From: Zoopage sp. CT-All
Lineage: Eukaryota; Zoopagomycota; Zoopagomycetes; Zoopagales; Zoopagaceae
Length of the DNA: 22,102 nucleotides
NCBI GenBank assembly: GCA_004114245.1
Contig: QZWS01000144.1
Location: forward strand, 1 to 22,102
Direction: 5' to 3'
This document shows, piece by piece, positions 1 through 7,234 of the stretch. Below the pieces are notes generated by a model that saw only the letters and a list, made by a program, of their open reading frames with translations, searched no databases and had not been told where the DNA came from. The position numbers and the translations under genes are program-made. The first letter of the stretch is position 1; each line of letters opens with the position of its first letter.

Positions 1-246
1 TAGTGCCATTCAGTAGTATAAGAGACTGTTATGGCCACATGGCCTTGTAAAAGAAGACTTTCTTCCGCTACATCTTCCAGCCCTACATCCTATTGATCTT
101 GCCCAAAGTACTCTATATTCCAACAGCTTCTCTGTTAGTGCCTGTATATGATCATTAAATATAGAGTGGGAAGATGTAGCGGAAGAAAGTCTTCTTTTAC
201 AAGGCCATGTGGCCATAACAGTCTCTTATACTACTGAATGGCACTA
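1..246. repeat. 78-bp perfect inverted repeat (long hairpin)
   Basis: Bases 1-78 are the exact reverse complement of 169-246, with position i pairing with 247-i. The interior is asymmetric: 158-167 pairs with 110-119, while 79-109 on the left has no partner. The structure therefore looks like a longer palindrome into which about 31 bp was gained, or from which it was lost, on one side. The left arm reaches the window edge, so the repeat may extend further. A fold-back transposon, an inverted duplication and an assembly artefact are all possible. No TIR-type target duplication can be assessed here. Confidence 0.9.
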
Positions 247-804
247 TTCAAAGGTAGCTGCCATATCTCAACAGAAGCAGCAGCAGGATTTTATTAAAGA
301 GATTGCCTTGGTGCATATGCAAGTGCTTGAAGACATTAGCATGCTTATACAAATAATGGGGCTGGTTGCAAGGATGAGTACATTAAGCATACTGCCAGGC
401 AACATACTCCTCAGCACTGTGTAATTCAGCAAGATTTGCATTGCTCTCTCTGTGTAATTCAGCAAAATGCAACATTGTTAGTATACATGCTGTTGGTTAT
501 GTGCAGATATTTTTAAGGCAAAGGTGGTGATCAAAATGAATGCATTACTAATACTATATATAGACAAAATAGGAACTGATTTGATTGCATCTGGGTATCA
601 CAAGCATCCTATAGGACCCCAACAACAGCCCTCACACAATTGGAGCCATTGTATGGTATACATTCCATCCATGTTATCCATAAAAGTCATATACTGGGCC
701 CTCAAATGTCCGGCTTTACAACCTGTTGTAGATGCGCAGCGAGTGAATACCTGGCGCGATTAAATGTGCAGGGTTCAAAGACCTGCGCAATGAGGGTGGA
801 CAAT
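247..804. other. intergenic sequence, no convincing gene
   Basis: AT-rich sequence between the hairpin and the first array gene. An open frame at 209-424 (+) starts inside the hairpin arm and encodes a Gln-rich then hydrophobic peptide containing QQKQQQDFIKEIALVHMQVL. It may be the tail of a degraded transposon ORF, but I do not recognise it. Apart from the micro-insertion at 417-465 I see no RNA gene or other organised element. Confidence 0.5.
417..465. repeat. 17-bp core flanked by 16-bp direct repeats (micro-insertion)
   Basis: CTGTGTAATTCAGCAA occurs at 417-432 and again at 450-465. Between the copies lies GATTTGCATTGCTCTCT (433-449). The same 17-bp core recurs at 3166-3182, where it is flanked by a different direct repeat. 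A tiny insertion with target duplication explains both sites better than two unrelated tandem duplications. Confidence 0.7.
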
Positions 805-882
805 CCCTGGTCAGTCGCCAAAAATGCAGTCTTATCTTTTCCCTTCACCGCCGAATTCACACATCCACCTTGATCGAACCCT
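805..882 (+). promoter_or_regulatory. conserved 5' flank of array gene 1
   Basis: The stretch just upstream of the ATG is recognisably shared with the flanks of genes 2 and 3: a GGTCAGTC element (also before gene 2), a TGCAGTCTT element, a pyrimidine-rich run, then CTTGATCGAACCCT directly before the start codon. This copy is the most diverged of the three. It probably holds the core promoter and 5' leader. No clear TATA box is seen. Confidence 0.5.
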
Positions 883-1842
883 ATGAATTCATCCTCCTCG
901 GAATCAAGCGACACGCGCTACGGTCTGGAGAGAGAGCGTTCACCAGTCCCCGGATCTGCATGGTCCGATAAAGAGCTCAAACACTTCAAGATCGAGGTGC
1001 ATGGGGTGAGCTTTGTCGACTTCTTCCTAGAGAACCCTCCGTCTCCTACGAGCTTCTCAGACGACGTCAACAGGCTACTCGCCGCCGATCTGTCGAATAT
1101 TAATGCGACGAAATGGGACGCGCTGAGGCCTAGCCCCAGAGACAAGACGGTGTCTCGTTTCGCAAAAGCCATCCTTGGCATCACCAAAACGCGCATGGAC
1201 GTAGAAAACGGCGTGGATATGCTCTCCAATTCACTTCTGGAGCATTTCGGTTACGATGATCAGGATCTCGTCATACAGCGTTTAGGAGAGCTGAAGCTGG
1301 ACATGAATGGAGGTCAAACCAGCGCCACACCCAATCTGTACATCGAGACATGCGCACTTAACATCAAACTCCTAGTACAAGAGAACAAGAGCCGTCAGGC
1401 TTCGTCAAAATGGGTCCCGAGTAGCATCATCGAGAAGTTCACTGGGGTGAATCCCCAGGCACAAGTCATCGCGGAGGCCATAGCGTCCTTTCAGGAGAAC
1501 AACAGGACCAGAGCCACCGAGAAGATACAGCTCGAGAAATCACAGCTCATTCCATGCGTCACCATGTTAGGCACACGCCCCACGTTCTATCTTATTCGGG
1601 TGACCAAAGATTTGGCCGATGCAGTAGCAAAGGGGGATAGGCCCAATGAGATCACGATCGTCAAACGATACACCGTTCCGACCCATGCGATTTTTCCGGG
1701 TGATGCCATGTTGGACGAAGATTACAGGCTGCACATATTCCAGTGCTACGCATCGCTGAGGAAGTATGTACTCGGTCACAATCTGAAGTGCGAATGTTCC
1801 ATATGCTCCGAGCTGCGGAGCACCAGGAATAGTCCGATTTAA
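883..1842 (+). CDS. REase-like (PD-(D/E)XK-type) fungal protein, array copy 1
   Basis: An intronless 319-residue protein and the first of three tandem paralogs. It has a Ser-rich N-terminus, then a conserved FSDDVNRLLAADL segment (58-70). The core resembles fungal restriction-endonuclease-like proteins I recall: PNLYIET (150-156), LLVQENKS (163-170), NPQAQVIAEAIASFQENN (190-207) and a TMLGTRPTFYLIRVTKDL strand region (227-244). It ends in FQCYASLRKYV and a Cys cluster at H299/C303/C305/C308. By that alignment the ExK half of the active site is kept (E167, K169), but the PD aspartate is Asn151. The start is chosen because all three copies share MNSSSSESSD and a common leader. Cellular role unknown. 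Related domains occur in CRN-like effector and transposon-linked proteins; that link is inference. Confidence 0.85.
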   Translation: MNSSSSESSDTRYGLERERSPVPGSAWSDKELKHFKIEVHGVSFVDFFLENPPSPTSFSDDVNRLLAADLSNINATKWDALRPSPRDKTVSRFAKAILGITKTRMDVENGVDMLSNSLLEHFGYDDQDLVIQRLGELKLDMNGGQTSATPNLYIETCALNIKLLVQENKSRQASSKWVPSSIIEKFTGVNPQAQVIAEAIASFQENNRTRATEKIQLEKSQLIPCVTMLGTRPTFYLIRVTKDLADAVAKGDRPNEITIVKRYTVPTHAIFPGDAMLDEDYRLHIFQCYASLRKYVLGHNLKCECSICSELRSTRNSPI

Positions 1843-2310
1843 GGCAACGTACGTCCTGATCACATCCTCTTGTATACCCACGCGCTGCTTGATATGATGA
1901 GTATTTGTACCGCCCCAGTCGTACGACACCATGGCGATAGGTTACATGTCTTGTTTCTGATCTGCTCGTCCACTCGGCATGCACACTGGTGTCTCTCCAA
2001 AATGCATGCTAATGTAGTGTTTATTATCTAGATGGGATTTCTGTGATGACACCAGCGCGTAGAACTTGGTCGGTATAGTGAAGTCATACGAACGGTACGT
2101 CTATGCGCGATTCATGCCATGTACTGAAGGCGGTTGACGCGATGATTCAATCGTATCATCAAATACCCATTTTTGTGAGGAGCTAACAGATCTGATTTTG
2201 TCTTTGTAGTGTATGCAAGTGGCATTTCTGTTTGTTAGCAATAGGTGTAGCACTCTATCAATGCAAATATGTATTTTGCTGATAATGTAATGAAGCATTT
2301 TGTGTATTGG
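1840..2310 (+). repeat. conserved 3' flank of array unit 1
   Basis: From the stop codon, 1840-2065 is base-for-base identical to 4249-4474. After some changes near the stop it is also nearly identical to the unit 3 flank. Similarity continues at a lower level to about 2310. It contains the perfect palindrome GTCGTACGAC (1918-1927) and a GTACGT near the stop that could act as a splice donor. It is probably 3' UTR plus downstream sequence. Reverse-strand open frames in it are shared only because the DNA is identical. Confidence 0.85.
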
Positions 2311-2393
2311 CTAATGTAATAATATGGTTACTTGAAGATATGCAATATGCACTGGGTTGTTTAAAATAGGCACCTGCCTTAATTATTTAAAAC

Positions 2394-2589
2394 TGTTAAT
2401 TTTGGTGCTAGAAACTAAAGGAAATAGCAGTCACAATAAGGGAAAACGGTTTGGGAGTAACATTAGATGAATCAGGTGGATTGGGCGGAAAGCCATGTGG
2501 TATATCAGTATATAAGAAACCACGCGGAAACCATAGACTACAGAATAAACACCTTTTGCACCAGATCAACAGTGCATTCTGTCACAACA
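2394..2589. mobile_element. solo-LTR-like insertion in spacer 1
   Basis: About 290 bp present in spacer 1 is missing at the matching place in spacer 2 (near 4750). Inside it, 2394-2589 begins TGTTAATTTTGG and ends GTCACAACA, so the termini are TGTT...AACA. It contains TATATAAG-like and AATAAA motifs in LTR-like order. No clean target-site duplication flanks it, so the exact ends are uncertain. Confidence 0.4.
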
Positions 2590-3149
2590 TTCTAATAAAA
2601 ACAGCTAAGCATATATTTTAAACAGCTCTGAATATGTAAGACTGTTTAGAATATATATTTTGCCAATAAAATGCCTTAATTACCTAATTCTATTTTCTGA
2701 TATGCCTGCATTATAGTGCAATTTAGCATTCATTTTTTAATTGCCAAGTGGGCCTACCATTGAATGTAATACAATCAGACTATAACCTTCTCATGCATCT
2801 GAGTACCCTTCCAGAGAAATGGAATGCCTTGAGGCTACCACCTAAGTGCTTATATTTTACCTAATGACATCTTATTCCACTATTAGGTGATATCACACTT
2901 AGGCTATACATCTTGCAATCAGACTGATTACCCAGTTGTTGCATATTTCATAACAAATATGCATTGTTTAAATCATCAAATCCCATCTGTTTTCAATATT
3001 GTTCTAAAATATAATGATTTAGTTAGACTTAACAGTCTAAAACTCTACCAAACCTAAAGAAACAAGATACCATTGAGTTGATGAAGCATTATTAATCTGG
3101 CAATATAAGCAAGAGTAAGTACAAATTGCCTTCTGATAAATATGGATAT
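2590..3149. other. spacer 1, homologous to spacer 2
   Basis: AT-rich non-coding sequence. From about 2640 it matches 4757 onward in the spacer after gene 2 (for example TTTTGCCAATAAAATGCC, TAAGTGCTTATATTTTAC, CATTGAGTTGAT), with small differences and without the five larger insertions found there. It is the useful empty-site reference for those insertions. No gene seen. Confidence 0.75.
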
Positions 3150-3195
3150 TACATTATCCTTGATGGATTTGCATTGCTCTCTACATTATCCTTGA
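3150..3195. repeat. 17-bp core flanked by 14-bp direct repeats (micro-insertion, second locus)
   Basis: TACATTATCCTTGA occurs at 3150-3163 and 3182-3195. Between them lies TG followed by the core GATTTGCATTGCTCTC(T), identical to 433-449. The homologous place in spacer 2 (about 6107-6121) has a single CATTATCCTTGA and no core, so it is an empty site. This supports insertion with target duplication. Confidence 0.75.
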
Positions 3196-3230
3196 GCAGA
3201 GCTGAATACAAACCTTGGTCAGTCACCAAT

Positions 3231-3288
3231 GTGCAGTCTTGCTTTCTCAACCGCCAAATACGCACAACATCCGCCTTGATCGAACCCT
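3231..3288 (+). promoter_or_regulatory. conserved 5' flank of array gene 2
   Basis: The last 58 bp before the ATG are identical to the flank of gene 3 (7177-7234) and related to that of gene 1. The stretch contains TGCAGTCTTGC, a pyrimidine run and CGCCTTGATCGAACCCT. It probably spans core promoter and leader. Confidence 0.55.
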
Positions 3289-4251
3289 ATGAATTCATCC
3301 TCCTCGGAATCAAGTGACTCGCGCTACGGTCTGGAGAGAAAGCGTTCGCCAGTCCCCGGATCTGCATGGTCCGACAAAGAGCTCAAGCGCTTCAGGATCG
3401 AGGTGCATGGGGAGGACTTTGTCGACTTCTTCCTAGAAACCCCTCCACCTCCTACGGGCTTCTCAGACGACGTCAACAGGCTGCTCGCCGCCGATCTGTC
3501 GAATGTCAATGCGATGAAATGGAAAGAATTGAGGCCTGACTACAAAGACATTACGGTGTCCCGTTTCGCGAAAGCCATCCATGGCATTACCAGAATGCAC
3601 GCGTTCTTAGAAAACAGCTCGGACCTGCTCTGCAAATTATTGCTGGAGCATTTCAAGTACGACGATCAGGATCTCACCATTCGGGGTTCCAGAGAGCTGC
3701 TACTGGACATGAACGGAGACCAAGCCATCGCCAGCCCCGATCTCTATATCGAGACCTCCATGCTTACCATCAGGCTCATAGTGCAGAAGGACAGGAGCGA
3801 TCAAGTTTTGACAAACTGGATCCTGACCGGCGCCAAGTCCAAGGAGCGCACGGCGGTGAATCCCCAGGCACAAGTCATCGCGGTAGCCATAGCGTCTTTT
3901 CAGGAGAACAACAAGATCAGAGCCAGCCAGAGGATGCAACTCGAGAAATCACAACTCATTCCGTGCATCACCATGTTAGGCACACGCCCCACGTTCTATC
4001 TTATTCGGGTGACCAAAGATCTGGCCGACGCAGTAGCAAGAGGGGATGAGCCCAATGAAGTCACGATCGTCAGACGATACGCTATTCGGACCAGAAATAT
4101 TATCCCGGGTGATTCAATGTTGGACAGGAAGTACAGGCTGCAGATATTCCAGTGCTACGCATCGCTGAGGAAATACGTACTCGGCCACGATCAGGAGTGT
4201 GAATGTTCCATATGCTCCGAGCTGCGAGATACCAGGTATAGCGCATTTTAA
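3289..4251 (+). CDS. REase-like (PD-(D/E)XK-type) fungal protein, array copy 2
   Basis: A 320-residue intronless paralog of the genes at 883 and 7235. The ends are nearly unchanged (N-terminal 70 residues and the TMLGTRPTFYLIRVTKDL to CECSICSEL region), while residues about 100-190 differ strongly. Here the PD aspartate is present (SPDLYIET, D151), but the ExK position reads QKDRS: K167 replaces the acid and R169 the lysine. The Q-rich NPQAQVIAVAIASFQENN helix is kept. The C-terminal H-x3-C-x-C-x2-C cluster is intact. The open frame is clean, with no stop or frameshift, so it is probably expressed, but nuclease activity is doubtful if the family alignment is right. Function not known. Confidence 0.85.
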   Translation: MNSSSSESSDSRYGLERKRSPVPGSAWSDKELKRFRIEVHGEDFVDFFLETPPPPTGFSDDVNRLLAADLSNVNAMKWKELRPDYKDITVSRFAKAIHGITRMHAFLENSSDLLCKLLLEHFKYDDQDLTIRGSRELLLDMNGDQAIASPDLYIETSMLTIRLIVQKDRSDQVLTNWILTGAKSKERTAVNPQAQVIAVAIASFQENNKIRASQRMQLEKSQLIPCITMLGTRPTFYLIRVTKDLADAVARGDEPNEVTIVRRYAIRTRNIIPGDSMLDRKYRLQIFQCYASLRKYVLGHDQECECSICSELRDTRYSAF

Positions 4252-4800
4252 GGCAACGTACGTCCTGATCACATCCTCTTGTATACCCACGCGCTGCTTG
4301 ATATGATGAGTATTTGTACCGCCCCAGTCGTACGACACCATGGCGATAGGTTACATGTCTTGTTTCTGATCTGCTCGTCCACTCGGCATGCACACTGGTG
4401 TCTCTCCAAAATGCATGCTAATGTAGTGTTTATTATCTAGATGGGATTTCTGTGATGACACCAGCGCGTAGAACATGGTCGGTATAGTAAAGTCATACGA
4501 AAGGTACGTCTTTGCGCGATTCATGCCATGTACTGAAAGTGGTTGACGCGATGATTCAATCGTATCATCAAATACCTATTTTTGTGAGGAGTTAACAGAT
4601 CTGATCTTGTCTTGTAGTGAATGCAAGTGGCATTTCTGTTTGTTAGCAATAGGTGTAGCACTTTATCAATGCAAATGTGCATTTTGCTGATAATTAAATG
4701 AAGCATTTAGTGTATCAGTTTATTTAATGATTTGACAAAATGCAATATGCAGGGCTGTTTGGAATATATTTTGCCAATAAAATGCCTCAATTACATAACT
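4249..4800 (+). repeat. conserved 3' flank of array unit 2
   Basis: 4249-4474 is identical to 1840-2065. The remainder to about 4700 matches unit 1 with scattered substitutions, then passes into the spacer shared with unit 1. It is the same non-coding block as in the other units. Confidence 0.85.
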
Positions 4801-4885
4801 CAATTTTTCTAATATGCCTAAATCAAGGCTGTATTACAGTGCAGTTTGGCTTTCATTTGTTTTTCAATTGCCAAGTTGACCTACC

Positions 4886-5051
4886 TGTGGTGGGGGGTTT
4901 TGAGTGAGAGTGGGAGGTTGTGGGGCATGTGTGTCTTGTGGAACACAGAGTTATATTCTTGGAGGCATACCTTTGGGGCACACCTTATATACATAAAAGT
5001 TGTACTATAAATAGCCTAGCAAGCTATTTGTAACTTGTGGTTTTTCACACA
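4886..5051. mobile_element. solo-LTR-like insertion, 166 bp
   Basis: Absent from the homologous site in spacer 1 (CCTACCATTGAATG). The element starts TGTGGTGGGG and ends TTTTTCACACA, giving TGTG...CACA termini. It carries a TATAAATAG box in its 3' half. CTACC (4881-4885) and CTACA (5052-5056) form a near-perfect 5-bp target duplication. It looks like a solo LTR of an unidentified retrotransposon. Confidence 0.6.
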
Positions 5052-5150
5052 CTACACTACTATAGGACAGATTACAGTCAAATCATAACCTTCCCATATA
5101 TCTAATTACCCTCCTAGAGAAATGGAATGACTTAAGGTCACCACTTAAGT

Positions 5151-5392
5151 GTGATGACTGACTCAGCAGTAGAAGAGATAGGCATAAGTGAATAGTATGA
5201 TCAGGAAATGTAGTTCAATTAGGTGCATTATGGTGAGGTAGAGGTGGTGTGTAGGCAATGCACCCGCAGTGCACTGTGGGACGCTGTATAATTGGGTAAA
5301 TACAAAACAGTCACTTCTAAATTAATTGCCGCTCCACATGCATTAGCTAACACTGATATTGACATAACAGGAAAGAAAAGCAACTATTATAC
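5151..5392 (+). mobile_element. SINE-like insertion with tRNA-like head
   Basis: A 242-bp insertion relative to spacer 1, flanked by TAAGT (5146-5150 and 5393-5397). The head GTGATGACTGACTCAGCAGT resembles a tRNA A box. AGTTCAATTAG about 50 nt downstream resembles a B box, so an internal Pol III promoter is plausible. The same GTGATGACYGRCTCAG head occurs in the insertion at 5885-6016 on the other strand. The tail is A-rich but has no long poly(A). Confidence 0.5.
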
Positions 5393-5443
5393 TAAGTGCT
5401 TATATTTTACTCAATGGCATCTTATTCCACTATCAGGTATTAT

Positions 5444-5561
5444 CACTATGGAATAAGTAGTTATTTAGCTAGCAGAGGGTTTGCAATCTACCTACAATCT
5501 ACCAAGTGTCCTATAGTATATTGTGAGTACATTATACTTTAACTACCCCTACACTTCTACA
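5444..5561. mobile_element. about 120-bp insertion of unknown type
   Basis: Sequence absent from spacer 1, where the matching site reads GATATCACACTTAGGC. Boundaries are ambiguous by a few bases; ATTAT at 5439-5443 and 5562-5566 could be the target duplication. The near flank shows an inverted pair CTTATTCCA/TGGAATAAG (5421-5429 and 5447-5456). No recognisable coding or RNA content. Confidence 0.4.
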
Positions 5562-5658
5562 ATTATACTTAGGCTGTGCATCTTACAATCAGATGATTAC
5601 CAGGTTATTGCATATTCCATAACCTATATACATTGCTTAGATCATCAAGTCCCATCTG

Positions 5659-5796
5659 TGTAACAATTGGGCCATGTGGCCTCTGGAGTATAGCCAGCAA
5701 AGCCGGGCCCAACTTGGTAGTTTCTTTTCTCTCTGTTGGGTCAACACAAATACATCCTTCTTTATCATTGACCCTCCTGAGCATCCCATCATAACA
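5659..5796. mobile_element. solo-LTR-like insertion, 138 bp
   Basis: Absent from spacer 1. It begins TGTAACAATTGGG and ends CATCATAACA, so it has TGT...ACA termini, and is flanked by ATCTG (5654-5658) and ATCTA (5797-5801), a near-perfect 5-bp duplication. Size, ends and duplication length fit a small solo LTR of a copia-like element; the family is not identified. Confidence 0.55.
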
Positions 5797-5884
5797 ATCT
5801 ATTTCAAATGTTGTGCTAAAATATAGTAGCTTATTTAGACTCAACAGTCTGGAATCCAATTAAACCTAAAGGAATAAGATGTCA

Positions 5885-6016
5885 CAGTCTCTTTTCCCTT
5901 GTCTTGTCAACACCAGTGTTGACCTAATATACTTAATTACCTCAGCACCTTCTCTCTGCCTCCACTCCTCCCTATATCTTCCATTGGGTTATCCCTCCCA
6001 CTGAGCCGGTCATCAC
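5885..6016 (-). mobile_element. SINE-like insertion, 11-bp target duplication
   Basis: A 132-bp insertion flanked by ATAAGATGTCA at 5874-5884 and 6017-6027. Spacer 1 has only one related copy (ACAAGATACCA). Read on the minus strand it starts directly at the duplication with GTGATGACCGGCTCAGTGGG, whose CGGCTCAGTGGGAG matches a tRNA A box well. No B box is evident, so the copy is probably degenerate or 3' truncated. The long duplication fits LINE-type integration. Confidence 0.5.
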
Positions 6017-6165
6017 ATAAGATGTCATTGAGTTGATAAAGTATTATTAATCTGGTATTATAATAGAGAATAATTACACCTTGTCTTCTGACAAATGTAG
6101 AAATTGCATTATCCTTGAATAGAGTTGAGCTCTTGCTCAACATAAACCCTTGTAGAGTTGCTAAT

Positions 6166-7173
6166 AGAGAATTTGCACAACACCGTTCTGATAGCTATTC
6201 CGTTAGCTCTCCAATAAATTATCAAAATGGCTCAAAACAATTTGCGCAGTACATTCTGATAATGCCCTCTGCTAGCTCCATCTCCCCTGCCCTGCATGCC
6301 ATCACACCATCTTCTCTGCAACCCACACATCTCTTCGCTGCTCCTCCTCACTGCTGCTGCCAAAAAATAACATCTACTGCTGGTGCTAGTGACTGTTGAG
6401 GTGTCTGAGCTAGTTGCAGAGTGTCAATTGCACCCAACGTTGGCCACCAACTCCACCTCATCATTTGCCTTGTCCAGCTGTCACTGCTGCTCAGCTATTT
6501 CACTTATTAGGAGCATTATAATATAATAAATGTAGAAGGATTTACTGCAGCTTCCTTGGCCTCCTCCATCAATAGCACGGCTCTCTTCCTAGCCTCTGTG
6601 TATGATCCCGTTACCCCTGTCAACACCAGCGCCTCATTCATCTTCTTGTCTGCCGCCTCCATCAGTTGCTTGAGCTGATTATTGCATGCCCACCCTGTTA
6701 CCTCCACATCATCCAATAGCTTGAACTGTTCAGCAACCATGTCAATGGTGTCAACACCACTGGCAGCCAAAGATGTGCTTGATAGTACTAGGACACATCC
6801 AGTAGTAATATATTGTATTCAGAATTCCATTTTTTGCGCTTTTTCTAGGGGCTTAAGGGCTTCCAAGGTACTTGCGTCCTTGGAAACTATCTCGGGTATG
6901 GATGTGCTCTGGCAGCCACTTCAACTGCAGCACAGGGGCTAAAATTGGTATCTACAAATAGCTTAACATCTTGTATATCAGAAAAATGGGAGTTTGACAC
7001 ATGTGAGAGGCAAGGGGGAGCAGTGGAGCAGAGTGGAGACAGGGGTTGAGGGCAGTCGATTCCAATAGTTAGCAGAATGGCCACTAATTGAGTGGCTGCT
7101 CCAATGAGGTGTGCGGGCCAGCTAGCGGAGAGCTAACGGAATGGCTATCGGAATGGTGGTGCGCAAATTCTCT
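6166..7173. mobile_element. 1,008-bp TIR DNA transposon, probably non-autonomous
   Basis: Terminal inverted repeats of 47 bp (6166-6212 and 7127-7173) match at 42 of 47 positions and begin AGAGAATTTGC. A 3-bp duplication AAT flanks the element (6163-6165 and 7174-7176). The empty site in spacer 1 has one AAT in CACCAATGTGCAG. Degraded copies of the TIR motif recur subterminally (near 6252-6280 and 7056-7083). A 3-bp duplication fits PIF/Harbinger or CMC-type transposases, but no transposase is encoded. The element sits 61 bp upstream of gene 3. Confidence 0.8.
6516..6770 (-). CDS. hypothetical 84-aa ORF inside the TIR element
   Basis: A clean minus-strand frame inside the transposon. It is predicted mostly helical, with alternating charged and hydrophobic residues (for example QLKQLMEAADKKMNEALVL and ARKRAVLLMEEAKEAAV). 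That pattern looks more like genuine coding sequence than the surrounding frames. No transposase motif, no known domain. It may be a remnant exon of a captured or ancestral element gene, or a chance frame. Upstream minus-strand sequence is low-complexity and does not extend it. Confidence 0.3.
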   Translation of the reverse strand: MAASGVDTIDMVAEQFKLLDDVEVTGWACNNQLKQLMEAADKKMNEALVLTGVTGSYTEARKRAVLLMEEAKEAAVNPSTFIIL

Positions 7174-7176
7174 AAT

Positions 7177-7234
7177 GTGCAGTCTTGCTTTCTCAACCGC
7201 CAAATACGCACAACATCCGCCTTGATCGAACCCT
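7177..7234 (+). promoter_or_regulatory. residual conserved 5' flank of array gene 3
   Basis: These 58 bp are identical to 3231-3288 before gene 2. Immediately upstream lies the right end of the TIR transposon, so distal promoter sequence has been displaced by about 1 kb. Any expression of gene 3 depends on this short stretch or on the transposon. Confidence 0.55.

Noticed and set aside
765-795. GGTTCAAAG with flanking GCAGG/CCTGC, looking like a tRNA T-arm
   Set aside because: The loop would be nine bases, and no matching acceptor, D or anticodon arms are found.
1661-1984. Reverse-strand ORFs in the 3' blocks (also at 4100-4393 and 8101-8337) sharing an identical N-terminal part
   Set aside because: They overlap the sense genes antisense, and their similarity follows from the identical DNA. 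Their C-terminal parts diverge without coding constraint.
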